The notes: a model not told the origin generated them from the letters alone. A stretch of 37,029 bases of DNA from Terrimonas ginsenosidimutans (GCF_022012415.1 NZ_JAKLTR010000031.1:1-37029), one strand, 5' to 3'; positions 8,712 to 17,838 are shown, counted from the stretch's first letter. Made by a program: numbers and translations.

Positions 8712-9227
8712 TTATTGATCAAATTGATTTTCCCATCCGCTGCTCTTCAGCTTCTCCACTTTCCCCAGCACTTCCTTATCCATCTCAGCCTTATAGGCTG
8801 TCATCTTTTTGCTGATCGCTTCATCCGCTGTGCCGATGATCTGTGCCGCCAGTAAGCCCGCATTCTTCGCTGCATTCAACGCAACAGTCGCCACCGGCAC
8901 TCCATTCGGCATCTGCAGGATAGATAAGACAGAATCCCAACCATCGATGGAATTGGATGATTTGACGGGTACACCGATCACGGGCAGCGGTGTAATGGAG
9001 GCCACCATACCCGGGAGATGCGCGGCACCACCGGCACCGGCAATGATCACTTTCAAACCACGATCTTTTGCTTTTGTGGCATATTCAACCATACGCAACG
9101 GCGTTCTGTGAGCAGACACAACAGTGAGTTCGAATGCAATGCCAAAGTGTTTCAATATATCTGCTGCAGGCTGCATTACAGTAAGATCACTGTCGCTGCC
9201 CATAATAATTCCAACTTGAGGATTCAT
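8712..9227 (-). CDS. purE: 5-(carboxyamino)imidazole ribonucleotide mutase PurE
   Basis: A 171-residue class I PurE, which rearranges N5-CAIR to CAIR in purine biosynthesis. The N-terminal [13 protein letters not shown], the [13 protein letters not shown] motif with its catalytic His, the glycine loop [16 protein letters not shown] and VIGVPVKSS are all present. Length is usual. Its partner purK lies on the same strand at 15168-16289 but is separated by the three-gene RND pump, so the two are not adjacent here. A palindromic element lies 80 nt upstream of the start, between purE and the tolC-type gene. Confidence 0.96.
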   Translation of the reverse strand: MNPQVGIIMGSDSDLTVMQPAADILKHFGIAFELTVVSAHRTPLRMVEYATKAKDRGLKVIIAGAGGAAHLPGMVASITPLPVIGVPVKSSNSIDGWDSVLSILQMPNGVPVATVALNAAKNAGLLAAQIIGTADEAISKKMTAYKAEMDKEVLGKVEKLKSSGWENQFDQ

Positions 9228-9308
9228 GCTGATTGTTTAAAATTTGCAGGTACGAAAATAGTAAAAGTATACTTTAAAGAGTGGTAAATAAGTGCGTCAG
9301 GCCCGGGA

Positions 9309-9407
9309 GTAGCGCAGCGGCCGCAAAGTATAAACGCGAAGGGCGCAAAGATTTATTCTCTGTGCCCTTCGCGTTTACTTAGCGGCCTTCGATGCTCCTG
9401 CGACGCC
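9309..9407. repeat. Family A palindromic element A3
   Basis: The left part, 9309-9350, carries the motifs GCAGCGGCCGCAAAG and AAACGCGAAGGGCGCAAAG. The right part, about 9357-9407, is their imperfect complement (TGCCCTTCGCGTTTA, AGCGGCCTTCGATGCTCCTGCG). The central stem TAAACGCGAAGGGC / GCCCTTCGCGTTTA is perfect. The element ends 8 nt before the stop codon of the tolC-type gene on the minus strand, between co-directional genes. Confidence 0.8.
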
Positions 9408-9415
9408 GAAAGGAT

Positions 9416-10735
9416 CTATTTAATGATCTCGCCTTTGAGACGCAGCAATTCTGTCTCGGAAAGCTTGGTGGCATATCTCGCAGCGATCAGCCGGTTGTTT
9501 GCATCTTCCAGGCTATTCTGTGCTTCACGCAATTGAACGAGTGTGGCTGCTCCAAGTTTGTACACCTGGAATACGATATCCACGTTCTCTCTTGCCAGCT
9601 TGATATTCTCCTCCTCGATATCCAATGTCTTTTTATTCTGCTCATAAACACGGAACGCATTCACCACACTCAGATCAGTCAGGGCACGCTGGTTGGCATA
9701 GCTTGTCTGAAGATAGTTAACATTCAATTGAGCCTGCCTGATCAGTCTCCTTGCATTCAAGCCATTGAAGATCGGGATCTGGGCAGAGAAGCCATAGTTC
9801 AATCCGTTTGATTGGTTGAACAGGGTAGAGAAAGGGTTGATCACCGTTTTGTTATCTGTTCTACTATAGTTATAGGCCGAATTAAGAGAAATCACCGGCC
9901 ATCGCTCTGCTTTCCGCTCTTTCAATTGAAGCTGGGCGATATCAATATTCTTTTGTGCGATCAGCAATGCAGGGTTACTTTTTTCGATCTCCAGCTGGAT
10001 ATCCCCCAGCCCTAAACCTGTGTTGAGGGGGATAGAATCTGCAACCTCGAACATTGTTCCGAGTTTGGTGTTCATCGACTGATTCAGCTGATCTTTCAAC
10101 TGATCGATCAGTGCCAGTTGAGCCAGCTTCGCAGAACGTTGTGCATTCAGGTCCACTTTACTTTGCAGGAGGTCCGGCTTAGCACCGGTTCCGATATCAA
10201 GTTTATATTGGGACAGCTTGACCCGCTCTTCATTCAATGCGATCTGTTCTTCAACAGCCCTCAGTTGTTGTTTTTGCCTTACCACATTGTAATAAGTAGT
10301 TACTACATCGGCAACGGTATTTACCACCTGGTTTCTTACGGTCAGCGCACCAAGTCCGATCAGTTGTTCGCCACGTTCGCGTGTGGCAAACATTTTGAAT
10401 CCATCGAACAACACCCATTGCAATTGAACGGATGCCTGTGAGTTGTGTGAGCGGATTCCGTCCTGCTCTCTTTTGGAACCGTCAGCCAGTGTCTGGCGTT
10501 GGTTGTTATTGTTCCAGGTGGTGGTGGCAACGCCGTTCAGCGTTGGAAAGAACACCATGTTGCGATAGGAATAATCGAGTGCGGCCACCATCGAATCATT
10601 TTTCGATAACTGGATATCATAGTTGTTCTGCAATGCAGTGGCGATAGCTTCTTCAAGCGTCAGCATTTGTTGCGCCCGCACTGCCGAAACAGCCGTCAGT
10701 AAAAAAGTAAATAATACAAGCGGAACTCTCTTCAT
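9416..10735 (-). CDS. TolC-type outer membrane efflux channel of the RND pump
   Basis: An outer membrane factor of 439 residues with two OEP-type halves. The frame opens at 10771, but I choose the ATG at 10733-10735. It starts MKRVPLVLF, a signal peptide with cleavage near VRAQ|Q, and avoids overlap with the end of the pump gene at 10746. The mature protein begins LTLEEAIATALQNNYDIQLSK and has long alpha-helical hairpins rich in Gln, Ala and Leu, such as LRAVEEQIALNEERVKLSQYKLDIG and its second-half counterpart ENVDIVFQVYKLGAATLVQLREAQNSL, the internal duplication of TolC proteins. It sits 10 nt after the AcrB-type gene and is last in the pump operon. It should form the outer membrane exit duct. 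Confidence 0.92.
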   Translation of the reverse strand: MKRVPLVLFTFLLTAVSAVRAQQMLTLEEAIATALQNNYDIQLSKNDSMVAALDYSYRNMVFFPTLNGVATTTWNNNNQRQTLADGSKREQDGIRSHNSQASVQLQWVLFDGFKMFATRERGEQLIGLGALTVRNQVVNTVADVVTTYYNVVRQKQQLRAVEEQIALNEERVKLSQYKLDIGTGAKPDLLQSKVDLNAQRSAKLAQLALIDQLKDQLNQSMNTKLGTMFEVADSIPLNTGLGLGDIQLEIEKSNPALLIAQKNIDIAQLQLKERKAERWPVISLNSAYNYSRTDNKTVINPFSTLFNQSNGLNYGFSAQIPIFNGLNARRLIRQAQLNVNYLQTSYANQRALTDLSVVNAFRVYEQNKKTLDIEEENIKLARENVDIVFQVYKLGAATLVQLREAQNSLEDANNRLIAARYATKLSETELLRLKGEIIK

Positions 10736-10745
10736 TGTTGATTTT

Positions 10746-13700
10746 TTATACGGGCTCAGCATGTTGTTCATTAACCGGTGTTACCTCGTCCTTATGCTCA
10801 GGGTACAGCTTTTCCATTTCGCTGATCTTCTTCGATGTTGACATATACGTGTACATGGCCGGAAGAACGAACAGAGTGAGCAGGAGGGAGAACATAATAC
10901 CTCCAACGATCACAATACCCAGTGGGATACGGCTGGTTGCCGCTGCACCAAGCGAAAGCGCGATCGGCAATGCACCAAGTGCCATGGCGAGGCTGGTCAT
11001 TAAGATCGGACGGAGACGCTGAACCGATGAATAGACTGCAGCTTCCTGTTTGCCCATTCCTTTCATGCGGTTCTGGTTGGCGAATTCCACGATCAGGATC
11101 CCGTTCTTGGTAACCAGCCCGATCAGCATGATCGCCCCGATCTGAGAGAATATATTGATGGTATGACCAAACATCCATAATGATAAGGCCGCACCGGCGA
11201 TCGCCATTGGTACCGTAAGGATAATGATGAGCGGATCGATGAAGCTTTCAAATTGTGCAGCCAGGATAAGCAATATCAGTCCAACTGCCAGGCCAAAGGC
11301 GAAAAGCGTATTGCTGCTGCTCTCGGCATAGTCGCGGGACGATCCGGTCAGTGCCGTGGAGAAGGTGTCATCGAGTAATGAAGCGGCGATCCTGTTCATT
11401 TCATCTACACCATCTCCGATGGTATGACCAGGTTGCAGCGCAGCAGAAACCGTTGCTGATTTATACCGGTTGAAGTGGAAAATAGAAGGCGGTGTATTTG
11501 CTTCTTCCACTGTAACGAGGTTGTCCATCGAGATCATCTCTCCACGGGTATTGCGAACGAAGAGGCTTTTCAGATCATCGGGATCGTCACGATCACCACG
11601 GTCTACCTGTCCCATCACCTGGTACTGTTTTCCATCTTTGTTGAAATATCCCAGCCTGCGGTTACTGTATGCCAGTTGCAATGTTTCCGAGATATCACTC
11701 ACGCTTACACCGAGTTCACTTGCTTTGAGGCGATCGATTGAAACCCTTAATTCAGGTTTATTGAATTTCAGGTCTATATCAACCTGCTGCAATACTTTGC
11801 TCTTATTTGCTTCTTCCAGGAATTTTGGAAGAACAGCTGTCAACTTTTCGAAATTGTTATTCTGTAATACGAACTGAACCGGCGAACCTCCGCGGCGGTT
11901 CTGCTGAATGGTCTGTTCCTGGTTGGCGAATGCTCGTCCTTCATTGAAGCGGGGGAGGTTCTTATTGACCATATTCACGATCTCTTCCTGTGAACGTGTT
12001 CTGTCCTTCGGATCCACCAATGTAACCCGCACACTGCCGCTGTTCACGTTACCTCCGGAGAACCCACCTGCCGTAATAGACAACACGATCTGTTTTTCAG
12101 GAATGGAATCCAGCATAAGGTTGGATACACGGTCAACATACTTGTCCATCGCATCATAGGAAGTTCCTTCAGGAGCCGTAAGGCTGAGGCGGAACTGGCT
12201 ACGGTCTTCCATTGGGGCAAGTTCAGATTGAAGATTTCGGCCTATAAAAAATATGATCGCAATACACCCCAGGATGAGGATGAAAGAAACCCATCTTACT
12301 TTCATGAATGCTGTCAGCGCTCTCTGATAAGAGTTTTCCATCCACTGGAAGAAAGGTTCTGTTTTTGTATAGAACCACGAGTGCTTGTGTACGTTTTTCT
12401 TGCTCAGCTTAACGTTCAGCACCGGAGTAAGCGTGAGTGATACGAATGCAGAGATCAGTACGGCACCGGCAACCACGATCGCAAATTCGCGGAACAGGCT
12501 TCCTACAAAACCCTGAAGAAATAAGATAGGAAGAAACACAACGGCAAGAGTGATCGACGTTGCGATAACAGCAAAGTAGATCTCTTTAGAACCCTCCATG
12601 GCTGCCTGCCATTTGCCCATCCCTTTCTCCATCTTTTTATAGATGTTCTCTGTTACAACGATACCGTCATCCACCACGAGACCAGTTGCCAGTACGATTG
12701 CAAGCAATGACAATACGTTGATCGTATATCCCATGATGTACATGATAAAAAATGCGCCGATCAATGAAACAGGGATATCTATCAGAGGTCTTAATGCGAT
12801 CAGCCAGTCGCGGAAGAACAGGTAAATGATGATCACCACGAGAACAACCGCGATAAGAAGTGTTTCTTCAACCTCCAAGATCGAACGTTTGATGAAACGG
12901 GTCTGATCAAGTGCAATATTTACAGAGATATCATCAGGGATATCTTTTTTGATCTGTTCGAGGCGTTTGTAGAATTCATCAGAGATCTCCACATAGTTGG
13001 CGCCGGGCTGCGGTATCACCGCCAGTGCGATCATAGGAATGCGGCTTTCGCGAAGTGCGTTCTCTTCATTTTCAGGGCCAAGGACAACTTCCGCGATATC
13101 CTTAACGTGTACATCAGCTCCATTCAAATTCTTGATGATCACATTGCCAAATTCTTCTTCTGTATTCAAGCGGCCGAAAGTTCTTACCGTCAGTTCAGTT
13201 GCGTCACCGGCGATCTTTCCGGAAGGAAGTTCAACGTTTTCTCTCGCCAGCGCAGCAGCCACATCACCGGGGGTAAGACCGAATGCGGTGAGTTTTGATG
13301 GATCGATCCAGATCCGCATGGCATAACGCTTTTCACCCCAGATCTGGATGGCGCTTACACCAGGAATGGTCTGGAGGCGTTCAACCAGGGTGTTATTAGC
13401 ATATTCAGTGATCTGCAGCGGGTTTCTTGTTGTGCTTTGCACCGTCATGGAAAGGATCGGGTCAGAGCTGGCATCAGCCTTTGTTACAACCGGCGGGGCT
13501 TCGAGATCGGGGGGGAGGGAGCGTTGAGCCTGTGATACTTTATCCCGAACATCATTTGCAGCCGCTTCAAGACTGATACCAAGATCAAACTCTACGTTGA
13601 TATTGCTGGTACCATTGCTGCTGGAAGAGGTCATGTTCTTGATACCGGCAATACCGTTGATCGCTTTTTCCAACGGCTCGGTGATCTGTGTTTCGATGAT

Positions 13701-13871
13701 GTCAGCATTCGCACCAGCATAAGAAGTACGTACACTGATATTGGGCGGATCGATGGCGGGATAATCGCGCACGCCCAGGAATTTAAAACCAATAACGCCG
13801 AACACAATGATGATGAGATTCATCACTATGGCAAGCACGGGTCGTCTTAAACTCAGTTCGGAGATATTCAT
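10746..13871 (-). CDS. RND multidrug efflux pump, AcrB/HAE-1 type inner membrane transporter
   Basis: A 1041-residue proton-driven transporter with the RND architecture: TM1 (VLAIVMNLIIIVFGVIGF), a porter loop, TM2-7, a second porter loop, and TM8-12. The proton-relay aspartates are in GLVVDDGIVVTENIY in TM4, and the relay lysine is in LIGLVTKNGILIVEFANQ in TM10. Drug-pump features include GEKRYAMRIWIDP and the MNISELSLRRPVLAIV N terminus. Substrate specificity cannot be read from sequence; HAE-1 members export hydrophobic or amphiphilic compounds. The gene follows the adaptor by 66 nt and precedes the channel by 10 nt on the same strand. No adjacent regulator is seen. Confidence 0.95.
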   Translation of the reverse strand: MNISELSLRRPVLAIVMNLIIIVFGVIGFKFLGVRDYPAIDPPNISVRTSYAGANADIIETQITEPLEKAINGIAGIKNMTSSSSNGTSNINVEFDLGISLEAAANDVRDKVSQAQRSLPPDLEAPPVVTKADASSDPILSMTVQSTTRNPLQITEYANNTLVERLQTIPGVSAIQIWGEKRYAMRIWIDPSKLTAFGLTPGDVAAALARENVELPSGKIAGDATELTVRTFGRLNTEEEFGNVIIKNLNGADVHVKDIAEVVLGPENEENALRESRIPMIALAVIPQPGANYVEISDEFYKRLEQIKKDIPDDISVNIALDQTRFIKRSILEVEETLLIAVVLVVIIIYLFFRDWLIALRPLIDIPVSLIGAFFIMYIMGYTINVLSLLAIVLATGLVVDDGIVVTENIYKKMEKGMGKWQAAMEGSKEIYFAVIATSITLAVVFLPILFLQGFVGSLFREFAIVVAGAVLISAFVSLTLTPVLNVKLSKKNVHKHSWFYTKTEPFFQWMENSYQRALTAFMKVRWVSFILILGCIAIIFFIGRNLQSELAPMEDRSQFRLSLTAPEGTSYDAMDKYVDRVSNLMLDSIPEKQIVLSITAGGFSGGNVNSGSVRVTLVDPKDRTRSQEEIVNMVNKNLPRFNEGRAFANQEQTIQQNRRGGSPVQFVLQNNNFEKLTAVLPKFLEEANKSKVLQQVDIDLKFNKPELRVSIDRLKASELGVSVSDISETLQLAYSNRRLGYFNKDGKQYQVMGQVDRGDRDDPDDLKSLFVRNTRGEMISMDNLVTVEEANTPPSIFHFNRYKSATVSAALQPGHTIGDGVDEMNRIAASLLDDTFSTALTGSSRDYAESSSNTLFAFGLAVGLILLILAAQFESFIDPLIIILTVPMAIAGAALSLWMFGHTINIFSQIGAIMLIGLVTKNGILIVEFANQNRMKGMGKQEAAVYSSVQRLRPILMTSLAMALGALPIALSLGAAATSRIPLGIVIVGGIMFSLLLTLFVLPAMYTYMSTSKKISEMEKLYPEHKDEVTPVNEQHAEPV

Positions 13872-13937
13872 TTCGAAATATTTATTGAGTTGATCGTCTC
13901 GTAATCTCTTTGATGAGGCGGCGTTGCCGCTGTTGCC

Positions 13938-15005
13938 TTATGGGTTAACCACTTTCGATACCTGCAGCTTCCCTTCAGGACGCAGGGTGAGCAGTCCGGT
14001 GATCACGACTGTGTCACCTGCTTTCAGGCCCTGGGTCACCTGTACACGTGAAGAATCACGTACACCGGTTGTTACGTCTACAAATTTTGCCTGTCCATTA
14101 CTGGCCAGGACCACTTTTTTGCCTCTTGCCTGCGGAAGGATGGCCTGGGTAGGTACCAGGATCGCATTCGGATCAGGATCAAAAGCAAGTTGCACTTTGG
14201 CAAATGAGCCGGGGATCAGCGCTTCATCCTGGGCCTGTACCAGAGAGCGTACTTTAAGGCTTCGGGTATTCTCCGCAACAGATGATTCCGTTGCAATTAC
14301 TTTGGCTGTATATTTTTTTGAAGCGCCTTCATAACTGAACGTAACCAGCTGACCCGTCTTGATCTTGCTGGTGTATTTCTCCGGGACAGTAAAATCAAGT
14401 TTCAGTTCGCCGGTCTGGTTGATCACAGCGATGATCGTAGTTGGCGTTACATAAGCACCAGGGCTGATATTTTTCAACCCCATTTTACCATTGAAAGGTG
14501 CACGGATCTCCGTACGGGTTATTTCAGTACGGATGATATCGATATCCGCTTTGATATTATTTACGTTGAGCAAACTTGCATCATAATCGGCTTTGCTGAT
14601 CCCCTGGATCTTGAGCAATTGAGAAGAACGTTCTTCATTCGTGTTCGCGATCTCCAGCTGGACCTGTAATTTTTTCAACTGTGCCTGCAGGTCCGCATCA
14701 TACAGTTTTGCAAGCAGAGTTCCTTTTGCCACCTGGCGGCCTTCTGCTACATTTAGGTTGACCACGCGCCCTGATACTTCCGGATGGATCTCGGTGGTCT
14801 CATTGGCGATGATAGAGCCGGGCACTTCAATATTTTCTGCAAAAGACTGGGGCTTCACTACGTATGCTTCCACACGGATCGGACCCTGCGAACGGCCGGC
14901 AGCCTGCTGCGGTTTTACTTCTTTTTTCGATTCTCCTCCACAAGCGGACAGCAATCCAAGCGCCGCGATAAAAAAACAGTAACGGATAGGTGGTTGTGTT
15001 GTCAC
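13938..15005 (-). CDS. RND efflux periplasmic adaptor lipoprotein (AcrA/MexA-type membrane fusion protein)
   Basis: A membrane fusion protein. The open frame extends to an ATG at 15134, but that would put 43 polar residues before the signal peptide. The GTG at 15003-15005 gives a compact N terminus, RYCFFIAALGLLSACGG, with a lipobox (LLSAC), so I choose it (355 residues). The mature part has a lipoyl-like half (ETTEIHPEVSGRVVNLNVAEGRQV), a helical hairpin (LQAQLKKLQVQLEIANTNEERSSQ), the second lipoyl half (TEIRAPFNGKMGLKNISPGAYV), a beta-barrel domain, and a membrane-proximal end (GLKAGDTVVITGLLTLRPEGKLQV). It links the pump to the outer channel. It is first in the pump operon, after a hairpin that may end purK transcription. 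Confidence 0.9.
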   Translation of the reverse strand: MTTQPPIRYCFFIAALGLLSACGGESKKEVKPQQAAGRSQGPIRVEAYVVKPQSFAENIEVPGSIIANETTEIHPEVSGRVVNLNVAEGRQVAKGTLLAKLYDADLQAQLKKLQVQLEIANTNEERSSQLLKIQGISKADYDASLLNVNNIKADIDIIRTEITRTEIRAPFNGKMGLKNISPGAYVTPTTIIAVINQTGELKLDFTVPEKYTSKIKTGQLVTFSYEGASKKYTAKVIATESSVAENTRSLKVRSLVQAQDEALIPGSFAKVQLAFDPDPNAILVPTQAILPQARGKKVVLASNGQAKFVDVTTGVRDSSRVQVTQGLKAGDTVVITGLLTLRPEGKLQVSKVVNP

Positions 15006-15137
15006 TTTGTTTATTTGTTTATGAGCGCCATGCCGAATCAAACTGGCAAATGGCAAGCCTTTGAAATCCAGACCGATATTAGACGACAGTGCTGATCTCT
15101 GCCTGCGGTGTTCTGCAAGATATGTTTGAATCATTAC

Positions 15138-15157
15138 AAAAGGCCGTCAAAACGGCC
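15138..15157 (-). terminator. Possible intrinsic terminator after purK
   Basis: On the minus strand a GC-rich 6-bp stem (GGCCGT/ACGGCC at 15142-15147 and 15152-15157) with a 4-nt loop is followed by four T residues. It lies 11 nt past the purK stop. The T-tract is short, so read-through into the pump genes is possible. If functional, the pump operon would need its own promoter between 15006 and 15137. Confidence 0.45.
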
Positions 15158-15167
15158 GGATGAGAGG

Positions 15168-16289
15168 TCAGGCTTTTACGGTCAGGTTGTGTTTTACCTT
15201 GTTAGACTGATGTATCAGATCCTGTTTTTCCTTGCTTATAATAGTTACATGTCCCATTTTCCTCCCTGGCTTCGTTTGTTTTTTGCCATAGAGATGCACA
15301 AAAGCATTCTCGATCTTCAAAATCTCCTCCAAACCTTCATATACTACATTTCCTGAATATTTTTCAGCACCGATCAGGTTGACCATTACTGAAGGCAGGA
15401 TCGGATCTGTATTTCCCAGCGGATAGCCGAGGAGGACCCTCCACAGCATATCGAACTGAGAAGAATAGTTTGCTTCGATCGTATGGTGACCGCTGTTATG
15501 GACTCTGGGGGCCGTTTCATTTACCAGCACATCGCCATTTTTGTCAATGAACATTTCGATCGCAAATATCCCGGGTGATTTGAAATTGCGTACGACCGAG
15601 AGGGCAATTGCTTCAACTTTCCATAATGTGCGCTCGTCAATATCCGCCGGGCATAGTTGATAATCGAGCAGATTCAACACAGGGTCGAAGACCATTTCAA
15701 CCGGCGGGTAAAGCGCGGTTTCGCCTTTATCATTGATCGCGACCATCTGTGCGATCTCTTTCCTGATATTGACCATTTTCTCCAGCACAGAGGGCGCGTC
15801 AAAACCATGGGCGAGGTCTTCTTCCTTTCTGAGTAGTTGAACACCGCGGCCATCATAGCCTCCTTCACCAAGCTTATGCACGGCGGGAAGAAAAGCGGTG
15901 TGTCCTTTCAATTCAGCCGCTGTTTGGGTGATCACAAATTCCGGTGATGGGATCTGATGGATTTTATAATATTCTTTCTGAATGATCTTGTTTTTGATAA
16001 TGCGCAACACAGAAGGTTTCGGATAAACACGAACCCCTTCCGCCTCCAGTTTTTCCAGCGCCTCGACATTCACGTTCTCGATCTCGATCGTGATCGCATC
16101 CAGCTGCTTTCCGAATGCGTACACATCATCAAAGTTCCTGATATCCCCGAGCACAAAATGACCGCAGAGATGGGCGGACGGGCATTCCGGATCATTTTCA
16201 AGAATATAAGTTTCAACAGGATAATTCGCCGCAGACTGCAGCAACATTCGGCCCAGCTGGCCGCCACCGAGAATACCGATTTTTTGCAT
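15168..16289 (-). CDS. purK: N5-carboxyaminoimidazole ribonucleotide synthase PurK
   Basis: A 373-residue ATP-grasp enzyme that carboxylates AIR with bicarbonate and ATP to give N5-CAIR, the substrate of PurE. The N terminus IGILGGGQLGRMLLQSA is diagnostic. The ATP-grasp region includes VHKLGEGGYDGRGVQLL, IAQMVAINDKGETALYPPVEM and the metal-binding FAIEMFIDKNGDVLVNETAPRVHNSGH. The C-terminal NLIGAEKYSGNVVYEGLEE and LYGKKQTKPGRKMGHV are standard. Length is normal. It is the first gene of a minus-strand run (purK, pump genes, purE). Confidence 0.96.
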   Translation of the reverse strand: MQKIGILGGGQLGRMLLQSAANYPVETYILENDPECPSAHLCGHFVLGDIRNFDDVYAFGKQLDAITIEIENVNVEALEKLEAEGVRVYPKPSVLRIIKNKIIQKEYYKIHQIPSPEFVITQTAAELKGHTAFLPAVHKLGEGGYDGRGVQLLRKEEDLAHGFDAPSVLEKMVNIRKEIAQMVAINDKGETALYPPVEMVFDPVLNLLDYQLCPADIDERTLWKVEAIALSVVRNFKSPGIFAIEMFIDKNGDVLVNETAPRVHNSGHHTIEANYSSQFDMLWRVLLGYPLGNTDPILPSVMVNLIGAEKYSGNVVYEGLEEILKIENAFVHLYGKKQTKPGRKMGHVTIISKEKQDLIHQSNKVKHNLTVKA

Positions 16290-16342
16290 GGCGCAAAGCT
16301 AGGGGAAAAGGAAGAATCACGCGGGGAGAGAAGGGGCTAAAG

Positions 16343-16461
16343 GTTTAAAAGTTTAGGGGCTTAACTGTTTAAAAGTTGGCAGGATAAGACAGGTGAGCGA
16401 AAGCGTGCCAAACAAGGAGAAATATGACTTTTAAACATTTAAACGCTTAAACTTTCAAACT
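16343..16461. repeat. Family B octamer palindrome B1 (TTTAAAAG type)
   Basis: The left arm, 16343-16374, has four 8-nt units of the form GTTTAAAA (degenerate GTTTAGGG and GCTTAACT in the middle). The right arm, about 16427-16461, has complementary units TTTTAAAC, ATTTAAAC, GCTTAAAC, TTTCAAAC. About 52 nt lie between the arms. It sits in the divergent gap between purK and the HPPD gene, and its right end overlaps the possible -33 region of the HPPD promoter. Confidence 0.8.
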
Positions 16462-16485
16462 TATCACATCCTTTGCCTAGTTTTG
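16453..16485 (+). promoter_or_regulatory. Candidate promoter for the leader ORF / HPPD transcript
   Basis: TAGTTTTG at 16478-16485 matches the Bacteroidota -7 consensus TAnnTTTG exactly. TTTC at 16453-16456 is a one-mismatch -33 box at a spacing of 21 nt. The predicted start of transcription is near 16491, only a few bases before the small ORF at 16498 and about 190 nt before the HPPD start codon. Confidence 0.45.
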
Positions 16486-16497
16486 ACCTCATACACT

Positions 16498-16587
16498 ATG
16501 CGTCCCGATTTTCCACATAAGTATTTTTCCGATTACCGGACTAATTTCAGCCTGCTGATGGAGACGCTGGCTATGGGTAGTTGCTGA
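16498..16587 (+). CDS. Possible 29-residue leader peptide upstream of HPPD
   Basis: A short ORF, starting MRPDFPHKYFSDY and ending LLMETLAMGSC. It begins a few bases after the predicted transcription start and ends 95 nt before the 4-hydroxyphenylpyruvate dioxygenase gene. Five of 29 residues are aromatic (F5, Y9, F10, Y13, F17), suggestive beside a tyrosine-catabolic gene. A pyrimidine stretch with seven T residues (16608-16614) follows the stop. I see no strong terminator hairpin before it, so classical attenuation is not established. The peptide could instead be a chance ORF or a small functional protein. No family is recognised. Confidence 0.35.
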   Translation: MRPDFPHKYFSDYRTNFSLLMETLAMGSC

Positions 16588-16682
16588 TCCCTGCCTACAA
16601 TTCCTCCTTTTTTTAGTATCAGATTTATCAGGTTCCGGTTGGAGCTGTTTTTGGAATCATTATTCTATTAAATCATTGTTAT

Positions 16683-17816
16683 ATGTCTACAATTACGAAG
16701 GACGTAAAACCGTCGGATGCTGTTCAGGATTTTTTACCGCTGGAAGGCACTGACTATGTTGAATTCTATGTTGGCAACGCCAAGCAGGCGGCGCATTATT
16801 ATATGAGTGCATTCGGTTTCCAGGCGCTGGCATATGCAGGGCCGGAGACGGGTGTGAAGGACCGTGCGAGCTATGTTGTGCGCCAGCACAAGCTCACTTT
16901 TATGCTGACCACGCCGCTTCGCCCGGACAATGAAATGGCAGATCATATCTACAAACACGGGGATGGCGTAAAGGCGCTTTCACTCAGAGTAAAGGATGCA
17001 ACTTCCGCGTGGAAGGAAACAACCAGCCGCGGCGCGAAAAGCTATATGGAGCCTACTACATTAACAGACGATCACGGTGAAGTAGTGATCAGCGGGATCC
17101 ACACTTATGGAGAAACAGTGCACCTGTTCATCGAACGTCAGCATTATACCGGAACCTTCATGCCGGGATACAGGGCCTGGAACAACCCGCATTTTGCACC
17201 AAAAGATACAGGATTGATGTATGTTGATCATTGCGTGGGTAATGTTGACTGGAACCAGATGAATCCCTGGGTGAAATTTTACGAAGAAGTGATGGGTTTC
17301 AGGAATATTCTATCCTTTGACGATGAAGATATTTCCACGGAGTATTCTGCGCTGATGAGTAAAGTGATGAGCAGCGGAAATGGATTTGTAAAATTCCCGA
17401 TCAATGAACCGGCAGAAGGCAAAAAGAAATCGCAGGTGGAAGAGTACCTGGAGTTTTATCGTGGTGAAGGAGTGCAGCACGTTGCGCTGGCAACAGCTGA
17501 TATTGTGACAACTGTTCGTGATCTTATGAGCAGGGGCGTTGAGTTCCTGAAAGTGCCGTCAAGTTACTATGACGATCTGATCGACAGGGTTGGACAGATT
17601 GATGAAGACCTGGAACCATTAAAAGAACTGGGTATTCTCGTTGACCGTGATAATGAGGGATACCTGCTGCAGTTGTTCTCGAAACCGGTTGAAGACAGGC
17701 CAACCTTGTTCTTTGAGATCATTCAGCGGAAAGGAGCGAAGAGCTTCGGGAAAGGGAATTTTAAGGCGCTGTTTGAAGCGATTGAGAGGGAGCAGGAAGC
17801 AAGAGGGAATTTGTAG
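16683..17816 (+). CDS. hppD: 4-hydroxyphenylpyruvate dioxygenase
   Basis: A 377-residue cytoplasmic non-haem iron dioxygenase that converts 4-hydroxyphenylpyruvate to homogentisate in tyrosine degradation. It has the two-domain vicinal-oxygen-chelate fold: an N-terminal half with VEFYVGNAKQAAHYYMSAFGF and a catalytic C-terminal half. The three iron ligands are visible: H183 in YVDHCVGNV, H266 in VQHVALATADI and E345 in LFFEIIQRKG. QLFSKP and the C-terminal GKGNFKALFEAIEREQ are also typical. Length is usual. Homogentisate dioxygenase is not adjacent in this window. The start follows a 5' leader of about 190 nt. Confidence 0.96.
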   Translation: MSTITKDVKPSDAVQDFLPLEGTDYVEFYVGNAKQAAHYYMSAFGFQALAYAGPETGVKDRASYVVRQHKLTFMLTTPLRPDNEMADHIYKHGDGVKALSLRVKDATSAWKETTSRGAKSYMEPTTLTDDHGEVVISGIHTYGETVHLFIERQHYTGTFMPGYRAWNNPHFAPKDTGLMYVDHCVGNVDWNQMNPWVKFYEEVMGFRNILSFDDEDISTEYSALMSKVMSSGNGFVKFPINEPAEGKKKSQVEEYLEFYRGEGVQHVALATADIVTTVRDLMSRGVEFLKVPSSYYDDLIDRVGQIDEDLEPLKELGILVDRDNEGYLLQLFSKPVEDRPTLFFEIIQRKGAKSFGKGNFKALFEAIEREQEARGNL

Positions 17817-17838
17817 TTTGAACTTGCTAAAGCGGACT

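Noticed and set aside
15006-15134. Longer N terminus of the adaptor protein beginning at 15134
   Set aside because: It would bury the signal peptide and lipobox behind 43 polar residues; the GTG at 15005 gives a normal lipoprotein N terminus.
16588-16682. Classical terminator/antiterminator or riboswitch in the HPPD leader
   Set aside because: Only weak pairings (a 4-bp GTAG/CTAC stem and a 6-bp GGTTCC/GGAATC stem with a large loop) were found, and no known riboswitch consensus was recognised.
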